Source of the DNA: Kitasatospora papulosa
GTDB lineage: Bacteria > Actinomycetota > Actinomycetes > Streptomycetales > Streptomycetaceae
DNA: 25,588 bases
NCBI RefSeq assembly: GCF_000717245.1
Contig: NZ_JNYQ01000027.1
Location: forward strand, 1-25,588
Direction: 5' to 3'
This document shows positions 1 to 7,718 of this stretch, in pieces; positions within the stretch are counted from its first letter, which is position 1, and each line of letters starts with the position of its first letter. The position numbers were made by a program, and so were the translations under genes. The notes under the pieces were generated by a model, which worked only from the letters and a program-made list of their open reading frames with translations, ran no database searches and was not told the origin of the DNA.

Positions 1-102
1 ACTGAGCTGTCGGCGCGTCACACCGGCGTTCTACCGTGATCCGTCCCGGCACGGCAGCGGAACGCAGATATTGATCACGACCTCACACAGGCCCTAGCCC
101 CT
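1..102. other. Left-edge non-coding stretch
   Basis: No convincing gene is visible here. The open frame entering from the left edge on the plus strand ends at a TAG near 95 and has no recognisable protein character. This is probably the intergenic space downstream of the LysR gene and whatever lies to the left. Confidence 0.4.
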
Positions 103-1017
103 TCAGGAATCCGTTGCGTGGAGGGCCCGGCCCGCGGAGCGCAGAGCGCCGACCGCGGCCCGGATCGACGGCCGCCGGTCCGCGTCCGAGCGCCACACCG
201 CGTGGACATGGCGCCTCATCGGCTGCCGGACGGGCACCAGGCGCACCCCCTCAGGCACCGGCCCCCGTCCGAGCCGGGGTGCCACACAGACTCCGAAACC
301 GGCTGCGATCAGAGCGAGTTGGGTGTGGTGCTCGCCGGCCAGGTGCGCGATCCGGGGCTCGATACCCTTGGAGCGCAGGGTGAACATCAGCCATTCGTAA
401 CAGAATTCGCCCTCCGGCCAGGACACCCAGTCGTCGTCGGCGAAGTCCTCCATGTCGACGTCGGTACGGCCCGCCAGCGGATGATCCGCGGGCATGGCGA
501 TGTCCGGCGCGTCGTCCAGGAGCTCGGCCTTGGCCAGACCTCCGGGGACCGGCAGCCGCTTGTTGCTCCAGTCGAGCACCACGGCGAGGTCCACGTCGCC
601 CCGGAGCACCGCGCGGATTCCGCTCTCCGGCTCCAGCTCGGTCGTACGCACCCTGAGATCGGGGTGCTCGGCGCGCAGCCCGGCGAGGGCCGCGGGGAAC
701 AGGCCCCGTGCGGCCGTCGGGAACGCAGCGAGGCGGACCTCGCCCACCACCTGGCCGCGCTGGGCCTCGATGTCGGACTGTGCGATCTCCACCTGCGAGA
801 GGATCTTCGCCGCGTGGTCCGCGAGCAGCCGGCCGGCGTCGGTGAGGCGGACGCCCCGCCCGTTCCTGGCCAGGAGCTGCTGCCCCACCTCGCGTTCCAG
901 TTTGGCCATCTGCTGGGAGACCGCGGAGGTGGTGACGTGGAGGCCGTCGGCCGCTCCGCCCACCGATCCGTGCCGGGCGAGGGCGTCCAGCGTGCGTAGG
1001 CGCTCCAGATTCAACAT
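103..1017 (-). CDS. LysR family transcriptional regulator
   Basis: This is a 304-aa DNA-binding regulator of normal LysR length. Residues 1-60 form the family's winged helix-turn-helix, with the recognition-helix pattern TTSAVSQQMAKLEREVG and the usual LTDAGRLL end. The rest is a periplasmic-binding-protein-like effector domain. It is transcribed away from the DMT transporter at 1091, with a 73-bp shared promoter region. This is the classic layout in which a LysR protein controls its divergent neighbour and itself. The inducer cannot be read from the sequence. The ATG at 1017 is the natural start because the HTH begins at once. Confidence 0.93.
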   Translation of the reverse strand: MLNLERLRTLDALARHGSVGGAADGLHVTTSAVSQQMAKLEREVGQQLLARNGRGVRLTDAGRLLADHAAKILSQVEIAQSDIEAQRGQVVGEVRLAAFPTAARGLFPAALAGLRAEHPDLRVRTTELEPESGIRAVLRGDVDLAVVLDWSNKRLPVPGGLAKAELLDDAPDIAMPADHPLAGRTDVDMEDFADDDWVSWPEGEFCYEWLMFTLRSKGIEPRIAHLAGEHHTQLALIAAGFGVCVAPRLGRGPVPEGVRLVPVRQPMRRHVHAVWRSDADRRPSIRAAVGALRSAGRALHATDS

Positions 1018-1090
1018 GTAAGCGATGCTACGACAAACAACGAATGAAGTCTCACTTGTCCTACGCTATTGCACTCGTCATGGTTGACGC
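1018..1090. promoter_or_regulatory. Divergent LysR/transporter promoter region
   Basis: This 73-bp gap separates the divergent starts at 1017 and 1091. It is clearly more AT-rich than its flanks. It contains an interrupted dyad, GACAA (1032-1036) with TTGTC (1056-1060), flanked by AGCG (1021-1024) and CGCT (1064-1067), and a small AAGT-CTC-ACTT dyad at 1047-1057. LysR regulators usually bind such interrupted dyads between divergent genes, so this is the likely operator. That assignment is inference. Confidence 0.5.
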
Positions 1091-2128
1091 ATGAACGCTG
1101 CAGCCGGACGAGGATCCGCGCCCACCTCCGACCCGTCCCCACCCGGGGCGTCACCGCGCCGGCCGGCCGTGGACTGGCGCATCCGGTTCGCCGCGCTGTC
1201 GCTGATCTGGGGGTTCAGCTTTCTGCTGATCAAGGTCGGCACCGACGGGTACGCCCCTTTCCAGGTGACCTTCGGCAGACTGCTGTCCGGAACGGCTGTG
1301 CTCGCGGTCGCCATGGCGGTGCGCCGCGAGCGACTGCCACGCGCGGCTCGGACCTGGGGCCATCTCTTCGTCGCGGCGTTCTTCCTCAACGCGCTGCCGT
1401 TCTCGCTCTTCGCGTACGCCGAACTGACCATCCCGTCCACCCTCGCCGGCATCTGCAACGCGACCTCGCCCCTGTGGGGCATGGCGCTCTCGCTCGTCGC
1501 GCTCTCCGAGGACCGGCCGACCCGTCGTCGCGTCGCGGGGCTCGGCCTCGGTTTCCTCGGCGTACTGACGGTGCTGGGCGCCTGGCAGGGGTTCTCGGGG
1601 CTGGACGTGACCGGCACGGTGATGGCCCTGCTCGCCTCGCTCAGCTACCCGGTCGGCTGGATCTACGTCCGTCGCACCCTGGCCGGCACGGGCTCGTCGA
1701 GGCTTTCGCTGACCGGTAGCCAGCTCCTCCTGGGTACCGTCCAACTCGCCGTTGTCCTGCCGATGTTCACGGACATGCCGGCGCACGTGCCGCTGTTTCC
1801 CACGCTCGCCGTCATCGCCCTGGGGGCGCTCGGCACCGGGCTCGCCGTCCTCCTGCAGTACGGGCTCGTCGAGGAGGTCGGCCCGACGACGGCACAGATG
1901 GTCACCTACTTCATCCCGGTGATCGCCACGGCGGCCGGAGTGACCCTGCTGGGTGAGCGGTTGAACTGGAACACTCCTGTCGGTGCCCTGGTGGTCCTCG
2001 CGGGCGCCGCACTCACGCAGAGCAGGAGCCGCGGCTCCACCGGCGCGTCCCGTCGCGTCGCCGGTGCCGGAACGGCCGGCCCGGACACCTCCAGCCGTAC
2101 CGCCGCCGGGCCGGTCAGCCGTAGCTGA
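1091..2128 (+). CDS. EamA/DMT-superfamily transporter
   Basis: This is a 345-aa multi-spanning inner-membrane protein with the two EamA repeats of the drug/metabolite transporter superfamily and about ten hydrophobic helices from residue 32 on. The segment IWGFSFLLIKVG is typical of the first EamA helix, and LLGERLNWNTPVGALVVLAG is typical of the last repeat. Members mostly export amino acids, metabolites or drugs, and the substrate here is unknown. It is divergent from a LysR gene that probably regulates it. The N-terminal 30 residues and C-terminal 40 residues are Pro/Ala/Arg-rich and lie outside the membrane core. No Shine-Dalgarno precedes the ATG, so translation may be leaderless. The 3' end overlaps the convergent MocR gene by 14 bp. 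Confidence 0.9.
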   Translation: MNAAAGRGSAPTSDPSPPGASPRRPAVDWRIRFAALSLIWGFSFLLIKVGTDGYAPFQVTFGRLLSGTAVLAVAMAVRRERLPRAARTWGHLFVAAFFLNALPFSLFAYAELTIPSTLAGICNATSPLWGMALSLVALSEDRPTRRRVAGLGLGFLGVLTVLGAWQGFSGLDVTGTVMALLASLSYPVGWIYVRRTLAGTGSSRLSLTGSQLLLGTVQLAVVLPMFTDMPAHVPLFPTLAVIALGALGTGLAVLLQYGLVEEVGPTTAQMVTYFIPVIATAAGVTLLGERLNWNTPVGALVVLAGAALTQSRSRGSTGASRRVAGAGTAGPDTSSRTAAGPVSRS

Positions 2129-3446
2129 CCGGGCGGGCGGGCGGTGCGGCCGCCGCCACCGCGTCGGCCAGGGGCTCGATGTCCGTGGCCGACAGCGTCG
2201 AGACGGTCAGCCGCACCCCCTGCGGCGAGGCGATCCGGAACCGCGCCCCCGGCGCCACCGCCCAGCCGGCGTGCAGCAGCCTGGCGACCGCCCCGGTCTC
2301 GTCACCGACGGGCACCCATACGTTCATCCCCGTCCGCCCGTACGCCTCGACGCCCCGCTCCCCCAAGGCCCGGATGAGCGCGTCCCTGCGCTCCCCGTAG
2401 GAGCGGGCGACGGCCGGAGTGTCGACGGCACCCGTCGCCCACAGGTGCGCGACGGTCCGCTGAAGCAGTCCGCTCACCCAGCCGGGCCCGAGACTCTGAC
2501 GCCCCGCCACCCGGTCCACGGTCAGTGCGTCGCCGGTGAGCACGGCGAGCCGCAGATCGGGCCCGTACGCCTTGGAGACGGACTGCACGAAGGCCCAGCG
2601 CTCCGTGACCCCCGCGAGGGGGTGCACCGGCAGGTCGACGATGGCGTGGCCGTGGTCGTCCTCGATCAGGAGCACGCCGGGATGCTCCGCGAGGACGGAC
2701 CGCAGCTCCTCGGCCCGTCCGCCCGTCACCGTCGCACCGGTCGGATTCTGCGCCCGGTCGGTGACCACCAGAGCCGCGGCCCCCGCCCGCAGGGCCCGCT
2801 CCACCTCTCCGGGCAGCGGCCCCTCCTCGTCCAGCGCCACCGGCACGACACGCATACCGAGGGCGGGGACGAGGTCGAGCAGAGCCCCCCACCCCGGGTC
2901 CTCGACGGCCACCGCGTCACCCGGCCTGAGGTGTGCGGTGAGCACCCGCTCGATCGCGTCGAGGGACCCGGAGGCCACGGCGAGCGGCCCGCCGGGCACA
3001 CCGTCGGCATCCAGCCCGGCTCGCGCGATCTCCTCGAACCGGGGGATCACCGTCGCGTCGCCGTAGAGGTGCGGCTCCCGGCCGTATGCCGCCGCGGCGG
3101 CGGCCAGAGCCTCGCCGAGGCCCGGCAGCAGGGCGGGGTCGGGATTGCCGTCGCCCAGGTCACGCACCCCCGAAGGGGCCTCCACCCGGAGCGAACCGCG
3201 AGCCGTGCTCGCCGGCCGGGGTCGCACGCGACTCCCCCGCCGCCCCGCGGTCTCGATCACCCCGCGCTCACGGAGGGTCCGGTAGGCGGCGGCCACCGTG
3301 TTGGGATTGACGCCCAGCAGCGCCGCCAACTCCCTCATGGGCGGCAGGACATGACCGGGCGCGAGATCCCCCGAGGCGACGCCGCGCTCCACACTCGCGG
3401 CGATTTCGGATGCACGCCGCCCATTGATCCGATACTCTCCTAGCAC
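2115..3446 (-). CDS. MocR-type GntR/aminotransferase-fold regulator
   Basis: The 443-aa protein fuses an N-terminal GntR winged helix-turn-helix (about residues 5-72, with ELAALLGVNPNTVAAAYRTL) to a fold-type I aminotransferase domain. Cofactor motifs are intact: NPTGAT at Asn234, the EDDHGHAIVD strand, and the PLP Schiff-base lysine in SVSKAYGPDLRL (Lys292). MocR proteins sense PLP or a PLP-amino-acid adduct and control vitamin B6, GABA or taurine genes. The divergent partner is a pyridoxamine-phosphate-oxidase-like gene only 35 bp away, which fits a link to B6 or flavin redox. The GTG start at 3446 has no clear ribosome binding site upstream and may be leaderless. Confidence 0.92.
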   Translation of the reverse strand: MLGEYRINGRRASEIAASVERGVASGDLAPGHVLPPMRELAALLGVNPNTVAAAYRTLRERGVIETAGRRGSRVRPRPASTARGSLRVEAPSGVRDLGDGNPDPALLPGLGEALAAAAAAYGREPHLYGDATVIPRFEEIARAGLDADGVPGGPLAVASGSLDAIERVLTAHLRPGDAVAVEDPGWGALLDLVPALGMRVVPVALDEEGPLPGEVERALRAGAAALVVTDRAQNPTGATVTGGRAEELRSVLAEHPGVLLIEDDHGHAIVDLPVHPLAGVTERWAFVQSVSKAYGPDLRLAVLTGDALTVDRVAGRQSLGPGWVSGLLQRTVAHLWATGAVDTPAVARSYGERRDALIRALGERGVEAYGRTGMNVWVPVGDETGAVARLLHAGWAVAPGARFRIASPQGVRLTVSTLSATDIEPLADAVAAAAPPARPVSYG

Positions 3447-3481
3447 AAAGCCAAGTATGCACTAGTGCAATGGAGAACGCA
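3447..3481. promoter_or_regulatory. Operator candidate between mocR-type gene and PNPOx-like gene
   Basis: The short divergent gap carries a perfect 12-bp palindrome, TGCACTAGTGCA, at 3458-3469. It lies 12 bp from the GTG of the regulator and next to the leader of the oxidase-like gene. GGAGAA at 3472-3477 then serves as the ribosome binding site for the ATG at 3482. A dimeric GntR-type domain bound here would cover both promoters. Binding itself is inferred. Confidence 0.6.
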
Positions 3482-4210
3482 ATGCCGGACACCGCCACGC
3501 CCGACAGCACCGGCCTCCCGGGGGCTGCCGCCTACGAGCCGACGGAGCGCACGGTCCCGAGCCGCGCCAGGCAGCGCGCCGCGTACGACAAGGAAACGGT
3601 GCACTCGATACTCGACGCGGCGTACCTGTGCCATCTCGGTTTCGTCCGCGACGGCGCACCGGTCGTGCTGCCCACCCTGTTCGGCCGGATCGGCGACCGG
3701 CTGTACGTCCACGGCTCGACGGGATCACGCCCGCTGCGCGCGACCGGTGCGGCGGATCCGGGCCTCGCCGTCTGCCTGACCGTCACGCATCTGGACGGCC
3801 TGGTGCTGGCCCGTTCCGCCTTCCACCACTCGATGAACTACCGCTCCGTCGTGGTCCACGGCACCGCCCGGACGGTGACCGACCCGGAGGAACGGCGCGT
3901 CGCACTCGACGCCATCGTCGACCAGGTGGTTCCCGGCAGGTCGAAGGACTCCCGGCCGGCGGACACGAAGGAACTGGCCGCGACCGCGGTGATCCGCCTC
4001 GACCTCGACGAGGTCTCCGCCAAGATCCGTACCGGCGGCCCGAACGACGAGCCGGAGGACCTCACCCTGCCGCACTGGGCGGGCGTGATCCCGGTGGCCC
4101 GGAGTTACGGGACCCCGGTGCCGTCCGACGACCTGGACCCCGCTGTCCGGGTGCCGGACTACCTCACGGCGCTCCAGGGTGACGGCGCGGGACGCCCCGG
4201 CTCCTCCTGA
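3482..4210 (+). CDS. Pyridoxamine 5'-phosphate oxidase-family FMN-binding protein
   Basis: This 242-aa protein has the split-barrel flavin-binding fold of the Pyridox_ox_2/NimA-like branch. Visible family features are SILDAAYLCHLGFVRDGAPVVLPT near the start, the barrel strand RLYVHGSTGSRPLRA, HHSMNYRSVVVHGTA in the middle and VSAKIRTGGP near the end. Relatives bind FMN, haem or F420 and reduce nitro compounds or other small molecules. True PNPOx activity is unlikely to be certain from sequence. An in-frame ATG at 3470 exists, but the ATG at 3482 has GGAGAA five bases upstream and is preferred. It is probably controlled by the divergent MocR protein and is convergent with the transporter at 4228 (17-bp gap). 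Confidence 0.88.
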   Translation: MPDTATPDSTGLPGAAAYEPTERTVPSRARQRAAYDKETVHSILDAAYLCHLGFVRDGAPVVLPTLFGRIGDRLYVHGSTGSRPLRATGAADPGLAVCLTVTHLDGLVLARSAFHHSMNYRSVVVHGTARTVTDPEERRVALDAIVDQVVPGRSKDSRPADTKELAATAVIRLDLDEVSAKIRTGGPNDEPEDLTLPHWAGVIPVARSYGTPVPSDDLDPAVRVPDYLTALQGDGAGRPGSS

Positions 4211-4227
4211 GCCCGCGGGAGGGATTC

Positions 4228-5262
4228 CTACGACGAGGCCGGAGGCCGGGACAGCTCGCTCCCGGTACCGGCCGGTTCCTGCGCCTCGGCCGCCCCGGCC
4301 ACCGTCACGCCCGGCCCCGATGCCACCGGCCCCGACGGGGGCCTGGGTGCGGAGGACTGCGCGATGAAGGCGCCGATCAGCACCACGCCGCCTCCCACCA
4401 GTTGGGGCGGGGAGAGGTGCTCGCCCAGGAGCACCCAGGCGAGCACGGTCGCGACGACCGCCTCGAGACAGGCGACGACACCGGCGACCTGCGGCGAGAG
4501 CAGGCGCACCGACACCACACCGGTGGCGTAGGCCAGCACGGTCGCGAGCAGCACGATCCAGCAGAGCAGCAGCCACGCGGGTACGTCGTGCCCGTTCATC
4601 TCCGCGCTCCCGCCGAGGACCGCCCAGTCCATGGCCCAGGGGCCGGCCACCACCGTGAGCACGGCCGCACCGGCCAGCAGCCCGTACGCGATCACGCCCA
4701 TGGGGTGCGGGGGCTCGGAGTCCGCGGTCTCCCCGTGACCGGCTCCCTGGTCCGACAGGACGAAGTAGCCCACCTGGCAGCACGCCGCGCCGAGCGCGAG
4801 CAGCAGCCCGACCGCGTCGAAGCCCAGTCCGGCCCACACCTCGACGACACAGGCGAGTCCGCCGACCGCCAGCACCACACCGACGGCGGCGGCACGGGTG
4901 ACGGGACGCCGCTGCACGAAGCGCACCCACCCGAGGACGAGCGCGGGCGCCAGGTATTCGATGAGGAGGGCGACACCCACCGGGATGCGCGAGATCGAGG
5001 CGAAGTAGAAGGCCTGGACCCCGGCCACGGCGAACAGACCGAAACCGGCGAGCAGTACGGGCCGCTCCCTCACGAGACGCCGGTGCCGCCAGGCGACCGG
5101 AAGCATCACGAGGGCGGCACCCGTCACCCGGAGCCACACCACGTGCAACGGGTCCAGGCCCGTCTCGATCAGCGGCTTGGCCGCAACCCCTGAACCGCCG
5201 AACGCGAAGGCCGAGGCAAGGGCCAGGCCCAGACCGGCACTTCTCTTCTGAGACGCGTGCAT
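4228..5262 (-). CDS. EamA/DMT-superfamily transporter (second)
   Basis: This is a 344-aa membrane protein with two EamA repeats and about ten transmembrane helices. It includes LASAFAFGGSGVAAKPLIETG in the first helix, IEYLAPALVLGWV in the repeat-1 helix and SPQVAGVVACLEAVVATVLAWVLLGE in repeat 2, all typical of RhaT/RarD-like exporters. The last 45 residues are a Pro/Gly/Ala-rich cytoplasmic tail. The frame stays open upstream to 5370, but that extension is Arg/Cys-rich and lacks helices, so the ATG at 5262 is chosen. A GTG at 5268 is also possible. No good ribosome binding site is seen. It lies just downstream of the Clp_N-like gene in the same direction, with an unusual repeat in the gap. 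Confidence 0.88.
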   Translation of the reverse strand: MHASQKRSAGLGLALASAFAFGGSGVAAKPLIETGLDPLHVVWLRVTGAALVMLPVAWRHRRLVRERPVLLAGFGLFAVAGVQAFYFASISRIPVGVALLIEYLAPALVLGWVRFVQRRPVTRAAAVGVVLAVGGLACVVEVWAGLGFDAVGLLLALGAACCQVGYFVLSDQGAGHGETADSEPPHPMGVIAYGLLAGAAVLTVVAGPWAMDWAVLGGSAEMNGHDVPAWLLLCWIVLLATVLAYATGVVSVRLLSPQVAGVVACLEAVVATVLAWVLLGEHLSPPQLVGGGVVLIGAFIAQSSAPRPPSGPVASGPGVTVAGAAEAQEPAGTGSELSRPPASS

Positions 5263-5283
5263 CGGCACATCATGGCAGCAGGC

Positions 5284-5314
5284 GTCAGCAGCGTCACCCC
5301 CGTCACACCTGTCA
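5284..5314. repeat. Four GTCA (TGAC) units at exact 9-bp spacing
   Basis: GTCA occurs at 5284, 5293, 5302 and 5311, which is a strict 9-bp period. The spacers are GC-rich and differ. Read on the minus strand, this is TGAC repeated four times just upstream of the transporter start at 5262. It lies between the stop of the Clp_N-like gene and that start, so it is not part of either assigned coding region. Function is unknown; a regulator array or chance are both possible. Confidence 0.5.
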
Positions 5315-5329
5315 GCGGCGTGTCCGTGA

Positions 5330-5872
5330 TCACCTCTGCGGCTCCCGCGCCGCCTGCAGGTCCGCCGCACGGACGCTCAGCGGCTCGACGGCGACCCCGG
5401 CGCGGTCCAGCACCTCCACCGCACGGCAGCGCGGGTCCGCGACCAGCGCCGCGAGGAGGTCGAGGCCGTCGGCGTACGGTTCCCCGCGCCGTAGCGCAGT
5501 GCGGGCCGCACGGTCCATCGCCGCCGACGCCGAGGGCGACCACCCCTCACCGGCGGGCTCCGGAACGGCCGGGAACCCGCCCGAATCCTCCTGAGTCCCC
5601 TGCCAGCGGAGGCCGTACCCGATGCTGCGCTGCACGAGGTAGCCGAGCACCCTGGCCAGTTGCGGGCCTCCGTCGAAGACCTCCCGGACCGCGGGGTCGG
5701 ACTCCACCAGGGAGTGCAGGAGATGTGCGGTGTCGACATGACGGTCACCGTCGCGCACCGCTCGCCTGCGCGCGCCGGTCACCACGACGGTCATCGCGGA
5801 GCTCAGCCCCGCACCGGCCCACGGGTGGTTCGGCGGAGCTTGCTCGGGGATCCCTGATGTCCGGATGTGCAC
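5330..5872 (-). CDS. Orphan Clp N-terminal-domain protein
   Basis: This 180-aa protein holds two copies of the Clp_N repeat and no AAA+ ATPase module. The first copy is ARRRAVRDGDRHVDTAHLLHSL (about residues 33-75). The second is SAAMDRAARTALRRGEPYADGLDLLAALV (about 112-155). In ClpA and ClpC this domain docks adaptors and substrates. A free-standing version could act as an adaptor, decoy or ligand sensor, as proposed for ClpS-like and related proteins. It lies downstream of the PadR gene on the same strand, beyond a terminator hairpin. The GTG start has a purine-rich GGAGAG very close to it. An ATG at 5794 would cut the first repeat and is less likely. Confidence 0.8.
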   Translation of the reverse strand: MHIRTSGIPEQAPPNHPWAGAGLSSAMTVVVTGARRRAVRDGDRHVDTAHLLHSLVESDPAVREVFDGGPQLARVLGYLVQRSIGYGLRWQGTQEDSGGFPAVPEPAGEGWSPSASAAMDRAARTALRRGEPYADGLDLLAALVADPRCRAVEVLDRAGVAVEPLSVRAADLQAAREPQR

Positions 5873-6081
5873 CTCTCCACCCCATCAGTCCCGGGGAGCG
5901 GAAACATCCCCGGTGCGGCCCATCCGTCATCCCGCAGAAGTCGGGGTCCGTGGAGGGCCCCCTCATCCTTGCGGATGAGATCACGCCGCGCCGGGGTGCA
6001 CGGCGGCGTCCGCGGCGCGCGGAGGCGAACAGAAGAAGGGCCCCACCAGGGGCCCTTCTCCGCGTACGCGTGCCGCACGGC
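5873..6081. other. Intergenic region with three hairpins
   Basis: No gene is seen. Besides the terminator at 6034-6059, there is a 7-bp stem with tetraloop TTGC (5962-5968 with 5973-5979) and a 7-bp stem CCGGGGA/TCCCCGG (5891-5897 with 5907-5913). The latter lies just upstream of the Clp_N-like gene's ribosome binding site and could affect its translation. Confidence 0.45.
6034..6059 (-). terminator. Terminator downstream of padR-family gene
   Basis: A perfect 11-bp stem, AGAAGGGCCCC (6034-6044) with its complement (6049-6059), closes a 4-base loop. It starts 22 bases past the PadR stop codon. There is no strong U tract, as is usual in Streptomyces. Confidence 0.75.
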
Positions 6082-6678
6082 TCAGTCCTCGTCGGCGAGG
6101 ATCAGGTACAGCTTCTTGCGGGCGTCGTTGATCACCGTGAGCGCCTTCTGCCGCTGGTCGGCCGAGCCGGTCTTCCAGACCTGGCCGAACGCCTCCATCA
6201 GGCCGAACCCGGCCTGCCGGATCTCGTTCACGCCTTCCCAGTCGACGCCGCGTCCCGCCTCCTCCCAGGGGGCGTCGGGGCCGGACTCGGCCTCTCCGCG
6301 CCCCAGGTCGGTAAGGGTGAACAGCTTCTTGCCGCCCTCGCTGGCGCTCACGATCAGGCCCTCGTCCTCCAGCAGCTGGAGGGTGGGGTACACCGAGCCG
6401 GGGCTGGGCTTCCAGGCCCCGCCGCTGCGCTCGCCGATCTCCTGGATCATCTCGTATCCGTGCATCGAACGGTCCGTGAGCAGGGCGAGGATCGACGCGC
6501 GCACGTCACCGCGCCGAGCCCTCCCCCGACCGCCTCCCCGGCCGCGCCCGCCGCCGAAGGGTCCGCCTCCGAAGGGCGGTCCGAACGGTCCGAACGCGGC
6601 ACGGCCGCCCTCGAAGCCCTCCCGGCCGGCGCCGCGGCGCCCGGGGCCGCATCCGTGGTCGTTTCCATGTGAACGCAT
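6082..6678 (-). CDS. PadR family transcriptional regulator
   Basis: This is a 198-aa repressor-type regulator. Residues 1-57 form a Gly/Arg/Phe-rich, probably disordered tail (FGGGPFGGGRGRGGGRGR). The PadR winged helix follows at about 58-131, with SILALLTDRSMHGYEMIQ, SPGSVYPTLQLLEDEGLI and the wing KKLFTLTDLGRGEAE. A helical dimerisation end comes last. PadR proteins repress detoxification or transport genes and often themselves, and the ligand is unknown. The ATG at 6678 is preceded by GGAG six bases upstream. Two TATATCG(A/T)CGAG copies lie just upstream and probably mediate autoregulation. Confidence 0.92.
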   Translation of the reverse strand: MRSHGNDHGCGPGRRGAGREGFEGGRAAFGPFGPPFGGGPFGGGRGRGGGRGRARRGDVRASILALLTDRSMHGYEMIQEIGERSGGAWKPSPGSVYPTLQLLEDEGLIVSASEGGKKLFTLTDLGRGEAESGPDAPWEEAGRGVDWEGVNEIRQAGFGLMEAFGQVWKTGSADQRQKALTVINDARKKLYLILADED

Positions 6679-6755
6679 GACGCGCTCCTCTCGTCGATAT
6701 ACCTTCGCGACTCTTCCTTGAACTGTCGCGATGCCTCGACGATATATCGGAAGCT
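6679..6755. promoter_or_regulatory. PadR operator-like repeats
   Basis: On the minus strand, TATATCGACGAG (complement of 6690-6701) and TATATCGTCGAG (complement of 6736-6747) are near-identical direct repeats. The second overlaps the perfect 10-bp palindrome CGATATATCG (6740-6749). Between them is a 7-bp inverted repeat, TCGCGAC (6705-6711) with GTCGCGA (6725-6731). The AT-rich core matches the style of PadR operators. Autorepression is inferred. Confidence 0.6.
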
Positions 6756-6835
6756 ATCGCATGGCAAGGCCCTTGATTCGGCCTCCCGCCTCCGGGGGGA
6801 CCTCACCGCCCGGGGCCGCGTATGCGCGATTGGCC

Positions 6836-6873
6836 TTGGACCGCTCCGGGCGGCCCCGCCTACCGTCGGCCCC
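6836..6873 (+). promoter_or_regulatory. Leaderless-type promoter of phzF-like gene
   Basis: TTGGAC (6836-6841) and TACCGT (6861-6866) are spaced 19 bases apart. The ATG lies 7 bases after the -10 hexamer, exactly where transcription should begin. There is no Shine-Dalgarno. This is the standard Streptomyces leaderless arrangement. Confidence 0.65.
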
Positions 6874-7695
6874 ATGAAGATCCGCATCGTCGACGCGTTC
6901 ACCGACCGCCCCTTCGCCGGCAACCCCGCAGGAGTGGTGATCCTGGAGCCCGGGGCGTTCCCCGAGGACGACCGCCTCCAGCTGCTCGCCTCCGAGGTCA
7001 ACCTCTCGGAGACCGCGTTCGCCCTTCCGCTGCCGCCGGGCGGCGACGCCGACTGGGCGCTGCGCTGGTTCACCCCGGCCACCGAGGTCGACCTCTGCGG
7101 GCACGCGACGCTCGCCACCGCGCACGTCCTGCACACCACCGGAGCGGCGAGCGGCACGGTCCGCCACGCCACCCGCTCCGGGGTCCTGCGCACCACAGCC
7201 CATGACGACGGCACCCTGACGCTGGACTTCCCCACGGCACCGCTGACACCCGTGCCGGCCCCGCCGGGGCTGGCCGACGCACTCGGCGCCACGCCGCTCT
7301 CGCTCCACGACACGGGCGAGCACGTCGGGGACCTGCTCGTGGAACTGCCGGACGAAGCGGCCGTGAGAGCCCTGCGGCCGGACTTCACCGCGCTGGCAGG
7401 CTGCTCCCGGCGGGGTGTCATCGCCACGGCGCCGGCCGCGGACCCCACGAGCGGGTACGACTTCGTCTCGCGAGGCTTCTTCCCCGCGGTCGGCATCGAC
7501 GAGGACCCGGTGACCGGAAGCGCCCACACCGCCCTGGCACCTTTCTGGGCGGCCCGGTTCGGCCGACACGACCTCGTGGGACTTCAGGCCTCCGCCCGCT
7601 CCGGGCTGGTCCGCGCCTCACTGCGCGGCGCACGCACCCTGCTCACGGGCAGCGCCGTCACGGTGATCGACGGGGAACTGCTCACCGGGCTGTGA
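6874..7695 (+). CDS. PhzF family isomerase/epimerase-like protein
   Basis: This is a 273-aa protein of the PhzF/diaminopimelate-epimerase fold. Family hallmarks are present: the N-terminal VDAFTDRPFAGNPAGVV, the catalytic glutamate in VNLSETAF (Glu46, equivalent to PhzF Glu45), DLCGHATLATAHVL, and DEDPVTGSAHTALAPFW in the second half. PhzF itself isomerises dihydro-hydroxyanthranilate in phenazine synthesis. No phenazine genes are nearby, so this is one of the many stand-alone members of unknown substrate. The ATG at 6874 is chosen because the fold begins there and a promoter sits directly upstream, although the frame is open from 6718. The 3' end faces the CPBP gene with a 23-bp gap. Confidence 0.92.
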   Translation: MKIRIVDAFTDRPFAGNPAGVVILEPGAFPEDDRLQLLASEVNLSETAFALPLPPGGDADWALRWFTPATEVDLCGHATLATAHVLHTTGAASGTVRHATRSGVLRTTAHDDGTLTLDFPTAPLTPVPAPPGLADALGATPLSLHDTGEHVGDLLVELPDEAAVRALRPDFTALAGCSRRGVIATAPAADPTSGYDFVSRGFFPAVGIDEDPVTGSAHTALAPFWAARFGRHDLVGLQASARSGLVRASLRGARTLLTGSAVTVIDGELLTGL

Positions 7696-7718
7696 GCGGG
7701 GGGTGCAGGGCCGCCCGG

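Noticed and set aside
5263..5370. N-terminal extension of the second DMT transporter
   Set aside because: It is Arg/Cys-rich without a membrane helix, overlaps the end of the Clp_N-like gene and contains the TGAC array.
6718..6873. Longer phzF start at 6718
   Set aside because: The extension lacks PhzF features and covers the PadR operator and the leaderless promoter.
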